Below are positions 26,002 through 33,513 of a DNA stretch of 64,000 nucleotides, piece by piece. Within the stretch, counting starts at the first letter, position 1. Each line of letters begins with the position of its first letter. The DNA is from BRHc4a sp049323915. Lineage in GTDB: Bacteria; Bacillota; Desulfotomaculia; Desulfotomaculales; Desulfocucumaceae. The translations under genes were made by a program, and so were the position numbers. Location: NCBI GenBank assembly GCA_049323915.1, contig JBMOPC010000033.1:1-64000 (forward strand). Direction: 5' to 3'. A model generated the notes under the pieces. That model saw only the letters and a program-made list of their open reading frames with translations, was not told the origin of the DNA and ran no database searches.

Positions 26002-26591
26002 CTAAAAGGGGACCACTTTTAGGCTTTTGATTATCAACCTGCTTGTCCTGGTTTTTGCCACTTCGGAACGAATATTTACCTCCAGGGACCGGAGGTTAAC
26101 GTCATCCACCTTCAGGGATAATGCTTCCTTTGGTCGAATGCCTGTATCCAATGTAAGTAAGGTAAGAGCAAAGTCACGCAATCCCGCAAAAGTGTTTTTG
26201 TTCGGCAAGTTGATTAACCGAGTTAAAGTGTTCTCGTCTATATTGACTATCCGGGCTTCCGTTTTCCTGCGTTTAAAACCGGCAAGCGGGTTTTCTGTAA
26301 AAATTCCCTCCTGAATACACCAGTCAAGAAAAGTCCTCAGATAGATCAGCCGTAAATTAAACGTAGCGGGTTTAACCGGCTGTGCCATATATTCGAGAAG
26401 GGAGGGCTTTAACTTCTTGGGGCTAAACGCTTTTGGGAAGCGGTTAAAAAAATGCTAACATGGGTGCGGTAATCCTTCAAAGTCGTTTCACTTAGCCCTT
26501 GAGCCTGTTTCCAGAAAAGGAATCCCTCTAACGCCTCCTGCCAAGTCCCAGTGATATCCTTTCTGATTTCCAAAACTTTTCCTTTCGCCAT
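26002..26591 (-). pseudogene. Degenerate tyrosine recombinase outside the prophage end
   Basis: Starts at ATG 26591 after GAAGGAGGATTTC as MAKGKVLEIRKDITGTWQEA with a SAM-like core-binding region. A run of seven A at about 26445 (eight needed) shifts the frame; homology resumes as NRFPKAFSPKKLKPSLLEYM and then MAQPVKPATFNLRLIYLRTF. It keeps the first catalytic Arg region (DTGIRPKEAL) but ends before the His-Arg and Tyr motifs. A relic of an earlier integrative element at the same tRNA. Confidence 0.85.
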
Positions 26592-26670
26592 AAAAAAGAA
26601 ATCCTCCTTCGCTACCCTAGTATTTACCGACGGATAGCATGAAGGAGGAATCCAATGTGTCTCGCTCAGA

Positions 26671-26724
26671 CGCAATGGACTCATGAGGTGAATGGTAATT
26701 TCACCCAACCCCGAAACCATTGCG
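26671..26724. repeat. Nested inverted repeat beside the attachment site
   Basis: Outer arms CGCAATGG (26671) / CCATTGCG (26717) enclose inner arms GGTGAA (26687) / TTCACC (26700). It lies 12 bp downstream of the tRNA 3' end on the minus strand, so it may be the old terminator or trailer of that tRNA. Confidence 0.55.
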
Positions 26725-26735
26725 AATAGCGATTC

Positions 26736-26795
26736 TGGTGCGGGCGAGAGGACTTGAACCTCCACGGGTGTTAACCCACTGGATCCTAAGTCCAA
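26736..26795 (-). other. Prophage attachment site: 3' part of tRNA-Leu(UAG)
   Basis: On the minus strand, TGGACTTAGGATCCAG (anticodon arm, loop CTTAGGA, anticodon UAG) continues through a variable arm, the T arm GGTTCAAGTCC and the acceptor CTCGCCCGCACCA. The D arm and 5' acceptor half are absent; unrelated AT-rich DNA replaces them to the right. This is the duplicated 3' tRNA end left by tRNA-targeted integration. The intact tRNA should lie at the other prophage end, beyond position 64000. Confidence 0.87.
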
Positions 26796-26903
26796 CATTT
26801 TAAAATTTCATTGATGTTCGTAAACCCTTTAAAAATGGGACATGCCAGAATTTAGGCAAATGAAGGATTGTTAAATACCAACACAATAAGATATTAGCGC
26901 TAA

Positions 26904-26920
26904 AATTTACGATAGTAAAT
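26904..26920. promoter_or_regulatory. Palindromic repressor operator-like site
   Basis: ATTTAC-GATA-GTAAAT, the most symmetric form of the motif repeated in the cI/cro control region (consensus TTTAC-N4-GTAAA). Located between integrase and attachment site; it may control integrase readthrough or act as an arm site. A weaker related site (GTTTACGAAC, minus strand) lies near 26816. Confidence 0.55.
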
Positions 26921-26984
26921 ATTTTAATTTCAATCGTCAGTAAAACCGTCAAAATGACCGTCAAGTGCAGCATAAGATTAACCG

Positions 26985-28061
26985 TCATTCTGACGGCTGC
27001 AAAATATTATTCAATTTATTGGCGCTCTCCCTATCCATATCCTCTAATACGTGTTCGTACTTTTTTGTCATAAGCAGATCGCTGTGGCCTAGCCGGGCCG
27101 AAGCTTCTCTTTCTGACACACCATGTCGAAGCATCATAGTCCCATTAAAATGGCGGAGGTCGTGAAGACGTATATGCGGTAAATTGTTCCTTTTTAAAAA
27201 ATCTTTAAATCGTGTACTTACACTTCCAGGGTTATATTCCTTTCCGTCCGGTCTTAGATAAAGCCTGCCTATACCTCGGAGCCTTTTTAATCTTGGGATA
27301 ATGATACTGGGTATAGCTATCTTGCGGGTACCTGGCCTGCTTTTAGGATCTTTTGTAATGTTGCCTATAGATGTTGCAACAGTATTTTTAGTGACATACA
27401 TTATGCCTTTATCAAGATCAATATCCTCCCATGTCAATCCCAATAGTTCACCACGACGAAGGCCACACATGCCGGCCAGCAATATTATCGCTTCCATGGG
27501 GTGTCCTTTTAGCTTGTTCAGGAGAGCGGTAAACTGTTTTTCAGTATAAATGGTTGGTTTATAATCTTCCGGGCTGGGGGCGTCCACTCCATCACACGGA
27601 TTCTTTGACATAAGCCCGTCAACTATGGCTTTTTTAAATGCGCGGTGCAGTATATGGTGCTCCTGGAGTATAGTTTTATTCTTATACCCTTTTTCCTGCT
27701 CTGCGTTATAAAACTGTTGAATATGGATGGGTTTTAAACTGGCCAGCTTAAGGTTGCCGATAGCCGGTATTATGTGCTTTTCAATGTATATTCGATACCC
27801 GTCAATGGTTGTTTGCGCACGCTTGGAGCAATAAACCTCCAAATATTTTTTAAGCCATCCCTCGACGGTAACTTTCTTTACGTCTGAGTAATCACCAGCT
27901 TCTATTTTTTCTATAAACTGGTTCATTTTTCTTTTAGATTCTTGTCCACGCTTACTATTACAGTAAAAACTCTTTTTTTCCTCTTCACCGGTATCAGGAT
28001 CGGTATAAATAACATACCCCTCCCACCTACCATCCTTCCTCTTGTAGTGTCCGGTTCTCAT
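26985..28061 (-). CDS. int: Prophage integrase (tyrosine recombinase)
   Basis: Recombinase of 358 aa for integration and excision. The N-terminal arm-binding region (GHYKRKDGRWEGYVIYTDPD) is of the AP2-like type, followed by a core-binding SAM-like domain. Catalytic residues: Arg in GLRRGELLGL, HDLRHFNG, LGHSDLLMT and Tyr in KKYEHV. It lies next to the tRNA attachment site as expected. Start overlaps the repressor stop by 4 bp, so both come from the repressor promoter. Confidence 0.95.
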   Translation of the reverse strand: MRTGHYKRKDGRWEGYVIYTDPDTGEEEKKSFYCNSKRGQESKRKMNQFIEKIEAGDYSDVKKVTVEGWLKKYLEVYCSKRAQTTIDGYRIYIEKHIIPAIGNLKLASLKPIHIQQFYNAEQEKGYKNKTILQEHHILHRAFKKAIVDGLMSKNPCDGVDAPSPEDYKPTIYTEKQFTALLNKLKGHPMEAIILLAGMCGLRRGELLGLTWEDIDLDKGIMYVTKNTVATSIGNITKDPKSRPGTRKIAIPSIIIPRLKRLRGIGRLYLRPDGKEYNPGSVSTRFKDFLKRNNLPHIRLHDLRHFNGTMMLRHGVSEREASARLGHSDLLMTKKYEHVLEDMDRESANKLNNILQPSE

Positions 28062-28756
28062 TTCATCTCCTCCTGAAGAATTACTTTTCCAATAATTCTC
28101 GCTTGAGTCGGTCGCATAGGTCCGTATTTTGGGTTTATAGACCTTAATTCAATAGTGTCTTTTAATAAATATACTTTTTTGCAGGTTACTTCTCCGTCGA
28201 CATCAACAACCGCCATCTCACCATTTTCTACTATTGGCTGCTGTTTGACAAAAATAATGCTCCCATTCTTAATTAATGGCTCCATACTGTCACCTTTAAC
28301 CGTTAATGCAAAATCAGCACCTTTTGGTATGTCGTGAATAGTAATAGTCTCACGTGATGGATCTCCTGGTAATACTCCAGGGCCTGCCGCAGTTAAGCCG
28401 AGAAGCGGCAACTCGTAATTTGCTTTCTCCTCTGAGAAAACCATTTCTTTATGAAGCAAATAAGAAGCGAAGTCACAAACTTCTTTTTTGCCTATATCAG
28501 ATAATTTTTCATAGGTGTCCATAATGGAAGACTCATAAAATGGTTTCCGAATGTCAGTAAACCCGTAAAGCCATTCAGAAGCAACATTAAAAAATTTTGC
28601 TATTTTCATAACGTAAGAAGCGTTTGGTTCCTTTTTCTTATCGGAAAGATATTTCGATATTGCTGCTGTACTGATTCCTGTAGCCCTTGATATATCAGCA
28701 GCTTTGACACCTGTTTCCTCCATTATCTGCCTAAGCCTCTCTTGAAAATTTCCCAT
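28058..28756 (-). CDS. CI-like repressor (XRE helix-turn-helix plus S24 peptidase domain)
   Basis: Lysogeny repressor of 232 aa. The N-terminal helix-turn-helix includes VKAADISRATGISTAAISKY; the C-terminal LexA/S24 domain includes VKGDSMEPLIKNGSIIFVKQ with the nucleophilic Ser, and a Lys in GEMAVVDVDGEVTCKK. A likely cleavage site is the Ala-Gly in LTAAGPG. RecA-stimulated self-cleavage is expected from the family. Its promoter and operators lie at 28769-28806. Confidence 0.93.
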   Translation of the reverse strand: MGNFQERLRQIMEETGVKAADISRATGISTAAISKYLSDKKKEPNASYVMKIAKFFNVASEWLYGFTDIRKPFYESSIMDTYEKLSDIGKKEVCDFASYLLHKEMVFSEEKANYELPLLGLTAAGPGVLPGDPSRETITIHDIPKGADFALTVKGDSMEPLIKNGSIIFVKQQPIVENGEMAVVDVDGEVTCKKVYLLKDTIELRSINPKYGPMRPTQARIIGKVILQEEMK

Positions 28757-28768
28757 ACCATCAACTCC

Positions 28769-28890
28769 TTCGTAAACATTTTAATACTATCGTTAACAAA
28801 AGTCAAAATGTTGTTGACGACAATAAAATAAATTTTTATCAAATATTGACGAACGGAAAGTATTTAAATATAATTATTTACGATAGGAAA
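28769..28890. promoter_or_regulatory. Divergent lysogeny switch: two promoters and five operator-like sites
   Basis: Rightward promoter: TTGACG (28846-28851), 17 bp, TATAAT (28869-28874), reading into the Cro-like gene. Leftward promoter on the minus strand: TTGACT (28806-28801), 17 bp, TAAAAT (28783-28778), reading into the repressor. Five related sequences, roughly TRTTNACGANNGNAAA, are at 28769 and 28786 (minus orientation) and at 28812, 28844 and 28875 (plus). Those at 28844 and 28875 cover the -35 and start region of the rightward promoter, spaced 31 to 32 bp. The sites overlapping the leftward promoter suggest autoregulation. Confidence 0.8.
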
Positions 28891-28909
28891 CAGCAGGAGG
28901 TGATAATAG

Positions 28910-29146
28910 ATGGCAAAAAAACCTATTGTCTGCAAAAAACTTAAAGGACTAATGGCTGAGCATGAGATTACCGTTCGTCAACTTTCCCAAAAAATAGGAA
29001 TCTCTGAAAACTCTTTGACTCTAAAAATTAATGGCCGGCGCGACTGGTGGTATTGGGAAATGGTACTGGTCATGAAACATTTTGGTTTTCAGGAAGTAAA
29101 AGAAGTTTTTCCTGAGATTTACAATCACGTACTTAAAGCAGGTTAA
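28910..29146 (+). CDS. Cro-like helix-turn-helix protein
   Basis: Small DNA-binding protein of 78 aa. The helix-turn-helix is VRQLSQKIGISENSLTLKI. First gene of the rightward early transcript, divergent from the repressor, after AGCAGGAGGTG. By position it should act as the antirepressor switch protein or an early regulator. Confidence 0.85.
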   Translation: MAKKPIVCKKLKGLMAEHEITVRQLSQKIGISENSLTLKINGRRDWWYWEMVLVMKHFGFQEVKEVFPEIYNHVLKAG

Positions 29147-29183
29147 TTGTTAATTACTCAGTTAACGGGAGAGTGAACTACAT

Positions 29184-29342
29184 ATGGGCTTATTCAAGCT
29201 CCATCTACAAGTAGAGAAATACAGACTTATCCTGTCAGACCTGGCAACCCGTTACGGGCGGGATGACCCCCGGGTGCTGGCTGCAAGCCGTAGACTGGAC
29301 AGGCTCATTGTGGAGCTACAGAGGAGGAAGGCCCTTGGTTGA
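29184..29342 (+). CDS. Spo0E-like aspartyl-phosphate phosphatase
   Basis: Protein of 52 aa, ATG at 29184 after GGGAGAGTG. The sequence LQVEKYRLILSDLATRYGRD, then DPRVLAASRRLDRLIVELQR, matches the Spo0E/YnzD pattern: a first helix, a turn with a 'DP-V' element, and a second helix carrying the S-x2-LD-LI signature (consensus SQELD-LI). Family members dephosphorylate Spo0A~P and delay sporulation. In this prophage it is encoded just after the lysogeny switch and may change the host's sporulation timing; that role is inference. Confidence 0.75.
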   Translation: MGLFKLHLQVEKYRLILSDLATRYGRDDPRVLAASRRLDRLIVELQRRKALG

Positions 29343-29475
29343 GCGTAAGTGTCCAGTCTGCGGTCTCCCCTGGCATTCGGCAGACACAATCGGGGTGTGG
29401 CTGTGTCCTCGGTGCAATGCAGAGATTCCGCCACCGGGAAAGGAGGATAGCTGTGGACACCAACGGGTTAATTGA
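29335..29475 (+). CDS. Small zinc-ribbon protein
   Basis: Protein of 46 aa starting at TTG 29335, which overlaps the preceding gene; GAGGAGGAAG is the ribosome site. Two cysteine pairs, CPVC and CPRC, are separated by about 20 residues, giving a rubredoxin-like zinc ribbon. Function unknown; typical small phage early gene. Confidence 0.6.
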   Translation: MVERKCPVCGLPWHSADTIGVWLCPRCNAEIPPPGKEDSCGHQRVN

Positions 29476-29659
29476 CAAATGGTATTCCAAATTCATCCGG
29501 GCCGCTACTGTATGGGCCAAGAGTGATTCCTATGTTTTTGAAGTCGAAGCCAGGACCCTTATAAATTGCATCCTGGACCTGGCGATAGAGACCACCAGCC
29601 TCTCGGCACACCAGGAGTTATCCAGCGAATTATGGTCAGTATTGGGGGTGGTGGATTGA
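29453..29659 (+). CDS. Small hypothetical phage protein
   Basis: 68 aa from GTG 29453 with AAAGGAGGATAG just upstream, overlapping the previous stop. Largely helical (EARTLINCILDLAIETTSLS). Not recognised. Confidence 0.5.
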   Translation: MDTNGLIDKWYSKFIRAATVWAKSDSYVFEVEARTLINCILDLAIETTSLSAHQELSSELWSVLGVVD

Positions 29660-29763
29660 GGAATCTAATCGGAGCAATCCGCTCCTGGTGGGCATGGAGA
29701 AAGGCAACGCCCCGAGAGCGGCGCCAGGCTAAATACTTTAGAGTGGGGGGTGCTATCCGGTAA
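29656..29763 (+). CDS. Very small basic hypothetical protein
   Basis: 35 aa from a TTG overlapping the previous TGA; sequence IGAIRSWWAWRKATPRERRQ is basic and tryptophan-rich. Coding status uncertain; supported only by tight packing and a G-rich upstream stretch. Confidence 0.35.
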   Translation: MRNLIGAIRSWWAWRKATPRERRQAKYFRVGGAIR

Positions 29764-30086
29764 AAGAAAAAACCACTTTCAAAGCGGCAAGAAAAACTCT
29801 CAACGAAATTATATCCCGCCGGCAGGCAACGGTCAAGGGAGGCTAATGGATTGGTATACCTATTATGTTTCGCCGAGAGCTAAGCCAGGATCAAACACCC
29901 CCGGGCCGGTACGGGCGCCAAACTTTTACGGGTCATATCAGAGGCCGGCATAGATTTTAAGCTAGCCAGGGTGTGGCCGGACGGTGACCGGAACTTTGAG
30001 CATCACCTTAAGAACATGAAAAAGACAAGCGCATATTGCCCCATTTGTAGGACAAGCCATGAAAACAATTGAAGGAGGAAAAATCT
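29764..30086 (+). other. Dense small frames without a clear single gene
   Basis: A 35-codon frame starts at ATG 29846 after CAAGGGAGGCTA. Another frame, open from 29884 to the TGA at 30072, reads like a real protein (LLRVISEAGIDFKLARVWPD, then CPICRTSH) but has no start codon of its own. A third frame (KTTFKAARKTLNEIISRRQA, about 29759-29845) also lacks a start. This looks like one or two small phage genes disrupted by indels; I cannot resolve them. Confidence 0.4.
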
Positions 30087-30824
30087 GTGAAAAAATTCGT
30101 ACTGACCGAAACAACTAAAGAGTTTTTCGGCATCACCCTATACCAAATCAAAGCGGTTCGCACCTTCGGCGACGTCGAGGAAAACGAGCTTGGCGGTTGG
30201 GTTGAGAAAGAGGAGAACGTCGATCACGACGGCAACGCCTGGGTCTCCGGCAACGCCTGGGTCTCCGGCAACGCCTGGGTCTCCGGCAACGCCCGGGTCT
30301 CCGGTGACGCCCGGGTCTCCGGTGACGCCCGGGTCTACGGTGACGCCTGGGTCTCCGGCAACGCCCGGGTCTACGGTGACGCCCGGGTCTCCGGTGACGC
30401 CTGGGTCTCCGGCAACGCCCGGGTCTCCGGCAACGCCCGGGTCTCCGGCAACGCCCGGGTCTACGGTGACGCCCGGGTCTACGGTGACGCCCGGGTCTCC
30501 GGTGACGCCCGGGTCTACGGTGACGCAAGGATCGAAACCCGCAGACACGTCGTCTGGTTTAGCTCGGTCGGCTCCGAGAATGGCACGCTCACAGCTTACA
30601 CAATTAAAACCGGAGAAATTGAAGTTACACGGGGATGCTACCGGGGAACCTTGGAACAGTTTGAAACCGCCGTAAATAATCGCCACGATGGAAACCGGTA
30701 CGCAAAAGAATATCTGGTGCTTATCCAGTTCATTCGGCTCCGCTTCCGGGAAGTCACGGTAACGGTTGAAGATGACCAACCGATTCCTTATACGCTGACA
30801 GAAAACGCTGAGGAACAGTGCTAA
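30087..30824 (+). CDS. Hexapeptide-repeat (left-handed beta-helix) phage protein
   Basis: Protein of 245 aa from GTG 30087 after GAAGGAGGAAAAATCT. Residues 1-45 form a small cap (TTKEFFGITLYQIKAVRTFG). Then 17 consecutive hexapeptides of the form G-[N/D]-A-[W/R]-V-[S/Y] occupy about residues 49-150, the hallmark of a left-handed beta-helix. A C-terminal domain follows (FSSVGSENGTLTAY...GCYRGTLEQFE). Such proteins recur in phages; their role is unknown. The near-identical DNA repeats suggest recent expansion. Confidence 0.75.
   Translation: MKKFVLTETTKEFFGITLYQIKAVRTFGDVEENELGGWVEKEENVDHDGNAWVSGNAWVSGNAWVSGNARVSGDARVSGDARVYGDAWVSGNARVYGDARVSGDAWVSGNARVSGNARVSGNARVYGDARVYGDARVSGDARVYGDARIETRRHVVWFSSVGSENGTLTAYTIKTGEIEVTRGCYRGTLEQFETAVNNRHDGNRYAKEYLVLIQFIRLRFREVTVTVEDDQPIPYTLTENAEEQC
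30231..30536 (+). repeat. Tandem 18-bp coding repeat, 17 units
   Basis: Units of the type GGCAACGCCTGGGTCTCC, each encoding one hexapeptide; variation is limited to AAC/GAC-type, TGG/CGG and TCC/TAC positions. No spacers, so this is not a CRISPR array. Length change by slippage would add or remove whole hexapeptides without frameshift. Confidence 0.95.
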
Positions 30825-31516
30825 ACACCGGTCAAGCTCCACCGGATACGAGTTGCGCCTATTGTGGTTGCGATGTATCCGGAACATACCTGAGAAAATG
30901 CATTTATGCGCCGGCGCCAGAAAAAGGCCCCAACAGAATCAAGCTTGCTAGAGTCGGGTGGGTCTGTGAACCTTGCTGGTGGAACGGCGGTAAAAATCAA
31001 ACAAATAAAAGGGAGGACAAAAACATGCAAATCACTGTAACCATTAACGCCCCGGAACTGGTATCCGCACTTAGCGCACTGGCAGGGTCCATCAGCGGTA
31101 AAAACATCCCAATGCCGACACCGACCCAAGCTGCTCCTATGCAGCAACCCATTCAACAACCTGTTCAGCAACCCATGCAGCAGCCTATACAGCTGCCCGC
31201 CCAGCAACCTGTTCAGACACAGCAACCTATTCAACAGCCTGTACAGCAACCCGTGCAACAGCCCGGCTTTGATCCAGTTACCGGAGCAGCCCCTACGATG
31301 CCTGTAACACCTCCCGCAGGAACTGTACCCACTACAGTCCAAACCTACACCATGGAACAGATTGCGGTAGCGGCTACCCAGTTAGTTGACGCTGGGCGAA
31401 GGAATGAGCTGGTTAGCCTGCTGGGCCAATTTGGTGTACAAGCTCTTACAGCTTTGCCCAAAGAACAGTATGGTAACTTTGCCACGGCACTACGGCAAAT
31501 GGGGGCGAGGATCTAA
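30818..31516 (+). CDS. Phage early protein with Pro/Gln-rich linker; zinc finger possibly separate
   Basis: The open frame from GTG 30818 encodes 232 aa. The first 69 residues hold a zinc-finger-like set (CAYCGCD ... VCEPCWW). An internal ATG at 31025 has its own ribosome site (GGGAGGACAAAAAC) and begins MQITVTINAPELVSALSALA, a common start in phage early proteins, so the shorter 163-aa product is at least as likely. A low-complexity QQP repeat linker (about 31138-31265) precedes a helical C-terminus. Function unknown; it precedes a nuclease and a DUF2815-like binding protein. Confidence 0.6.
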   Translation: MLNTGQAPPDTSCAYCGCDVSGTYLRKCIYAPAPEKGPNRIKLARVGWVCEPCWWNGGKNQTNKREDKNMQITVTINAPELVSALSALAGSISGKNIPMPTPTQAAPMQQPIQQPVQQPMQQPIQLPAQQPVQTQQPIQQPVQQPVQQPGFDPVTGAAPTMPVTPPAGTVPTTVQTYTMEQIAVAATQLVDAGRRNELVSLLGQFGVQALTALPKEQYGNFATALRQMGARI

Positions 31517-31517
31517 A

Positions 31518-32732
31518 ATGGCCAAAGCTAAAACCCAAGAGCCGAAACACGCACTATTGTCAGCCAGCGGGGCGAGCAGGTGGTTAACCTGCACGCCCTC
31601 TGCCCGACTGGAAGAAACGCTACCAGAGAGCACCAGCGAATACGCTGACGAAGGCAAGCTAGCACATGAAATCGCAGAACTCAAACTCCGTAAGGCGTTC
31701 ACTGAACCGATGGGGCCGCGGACTTTCAACAGCCAGATAAAAAAGTTCAAAGAAAACCCGCTATTCCAGGATGAAATGCTCAAACACACGGACACCTATC
31801 TGGACTACGTTTCTGGAATTATACACGGCTATGCCACACTTCCGTATGTTGCGGTGGAAAAACGGCTTGATTACAGCGCTTATGCTCTTGAAGGCTTCGG
31901 AACAGGAGACTGCATCATTATCGGCGGCAATGTTATACACGTTATTGACTTCAAGTATGGCAAAGGTGTCCCGGTATCGGCTGAAAAGAATCCACAAATG
32001 ATGCTGTACGCTCTGGGGGCCTACACTGAATACTCCTTCCTTTACCGCATTGAGACGGTAAAACTGGCTATTGTACAGCCCCGGCTTGATACCGCGCCGT
32101 CCGAATATGAGCTGTCAGCAGCAGACATGTTGGCCTGGGGCGAAAGTATCAAACCAATAGCTGAAAAGGCTTTTGCAGGAATAGGGGAATTTGTTTCCAG
32201 TGACCACTGCCGATTCTGCCGGGCAAAAGCACTCTGCCGGGCCCGGTCTGAGTTTAATACCAGCTTGGAGGAGTACCACAGGATGAAACCCCCTTTACTC
32301 AGCAATGAAGAAGTGGGGCAAATACTTGAAAGGGCTCAGAACCTTGCCAAATGGGTTTCTGACCTGGAGGAATACGCCCTGGCTGAATGCCTTGTAGGTA
32401 ACGACATCCCCGGCTGGAAGGCTGTCCACGGGCGTAGCAAACGGGAATTTACAAACACGGATGCCGCTTTCAAGTTGCTGACCAACGCCGGATACGAAGA
32501 AGCTGTACTCTATAACCGTGAACCGATAACACTGGTGAAAGTTGAGGAGCTATTGGGCAAGGCAAAATTCAAAGAGCTGTTAGCCGCTTACATAAATACT
32601 CCGCCCGGAAAACCAACCCTCGTACCTGAAAGCGATAAGCGTGAAGCGATTACGCGGATAACCGCTGAACAAGCGTTTAGCGAGAATAATGAAAACGGAG
32701 GAAACGAAAATGGCCAAGCAGCAACCAACTAA
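31518..32732 (+). CDS. DUF2800 protein, PD-(D/E)XK nuclease-like
   Basis: Phage recombination-type protein of 404 aa. The N-terminus HALLSASGASRWLTCTPSAR and EEGKLAHE-like block (YADEGKLAHEIAELKL) define DUF2800. A nuclease-like core reads GTGDCIIIGG ... VIDFKYGKG, and a Cys cluster CRFCRAKALCRAR near residue 240 resembles the Fe-S anchor of Cas4/AddB nucleases. It directly precedes DUF2815 with a 23-bp overlap, as in many Clostridia phages, where the pair probably processes and coats DNA ends. Confidence 0.85.
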   Translation: MAKAKTQEPKHALLSASGASRWLTCTPSARLEETLPESTSEYADEGKLAHEIAELKLRKAFTEPMGPRTFNSQIKKFKENPLFQDEMLKHTDTYLDYVSGIIHGYATLPYVAVEKRLDYSAYALEGFGTGDCIIIGGNVIHVIDFKYGKGVPVSAEKNPQMMLYALGAYTEYSFLYRIETVKLAIVQPRLDTAPSEYELSAADMLAWGESIKPIAEKAFAGIGEFVSSDHCRFCRAKALCRARSEFNTSLEEYHRMKPPLLSNEEVGQILERAQNLAKWVSDLEEYALAECLVGNDIPGWKAVHGRSKREFTNTDAAFKLLTNAGYEEAVLYNREPITLVKVEELLGKAKFKELLAAYINTPPGKPTLVPESDKREAITRITAEQAFSENNENGGNENGQAATN

Positions 32733-33513
32733 CGTAACAACTGGACAGGTAAGGCTGAGCTATGTACACCTTTTTCAGCCCTACGCCCCCAAGCAGGGGC
32801 AGGAGCAAAAGTACAGTGTGACCGTCTTACTCCCGAAATCCGACATTGCTACCAAGCAGCGCATTGATGCCGCTATTCAGGCCGCTATACAGCAGGGTAT
32901 TACCTCAAAATGGAAAGGGGTGCGCCCACCCCAGATTAAAACTCCGATCTGGGACGGCGATGGGGTGCGCCAAAACGGTGAGCCTTTCAGCCCCGAGTGC
33001 AAAGGCCACTGGGTGTTTACTGCCTCCTCAAAACAGCAACAGGCCATAGTGGGTCCGGATGTCCAGCCTATCCTTAATCAGTCCGAGGTCTATTCCGGCA
33101 TGTATGGCCGAGTGAACATCAACTTCTTCCCGTTTGACACGAATGGCAACCGCGGTATCGGCTGCGGCCTGGGTCCTGTCCAGAAACTGGCTGATGGTGA
33201 GCCCCTGGGCGGTGGGGTGTCAGCTGAAGAGGCTTTCGGAGGAGGAATGGGCGGTTATTCCCCAGCTGCCCCGGGGTATCAACAGCCCCAACAGGGCTAC
33301 CAGCCTCAGCCTGGTTACCAGCAGCCGGCCCCGTATGCACCGCCGACTCAACCCGCGTATCCGCAGCAATCGCAGCAATCGCAGCCCGGATACCAGCAAC
33401 AGCCCGTATATCCGCAGCAGCCGATGCAGCAACCGGCATACCCTCAGCAGCAAGTGCAGTATGACCCGATAACCGGCGCACCGCTGCCCCCGGGCGGCGT
33501 GATGGGAATATGA
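32710..33513 (+). CDS. DUF2815 single-strand DNA-binding-like protein
   Basis: Protein of 267 aa, ATG at 32710 after GGAGGAAACGAAA. The core (GQVRLSYVHLFQPYAPKQGQ ... YSGMYGRVNINFFPFD) matches DUF2815, an OB-fold-like phage protein presumed to bind single-stranded DNA. The last 90 residues are a low-complexity Gln/Pro/Tyr tail (YQQPQQGYQPQPGYQQP type) reminiscent of SSB tails. It ends with a 4-bp overlap into the polymerase. Confidence 0.82.
   Translation: MAKQQPTNVTTGQVRLSYVHLFQPYAPKQGQEQKYSVTVLLPKSDIATKQRIDAAIQAAIQQGITSKWKGVRPPQIKTPIWDGDGVRQNGEPFSPECKGHWVFTASSKQQQAIVGPDVQPILNQSEVYSGMYGRVNINFFPFDTNGNRGIGCGLGPVQKLADGEPLGGGVSAEEAFGGGMGGYSPAAPGYQQPQQGYQPQPGYQQPAPYAPPTQPAYPQQSQQSQPGYQQQPVYPQQPMQQPAYPQQQVQYDPITGAPLPPGGVMGI

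Noticed and set aside
30231..30536. Possible CRISPR array
   Set aside because: Units are contiguous 18-mers without spacers and translate as regular hexapeptides.
30138..30887. Long antisense and alternate-frame open readings over the hexapeptide repeat
   Set aside because: They arise because an 18-bp GC-rich repeat without stops stays open in several frames; their products are artificial PGVTGD- or RRPGRH-type repeats.
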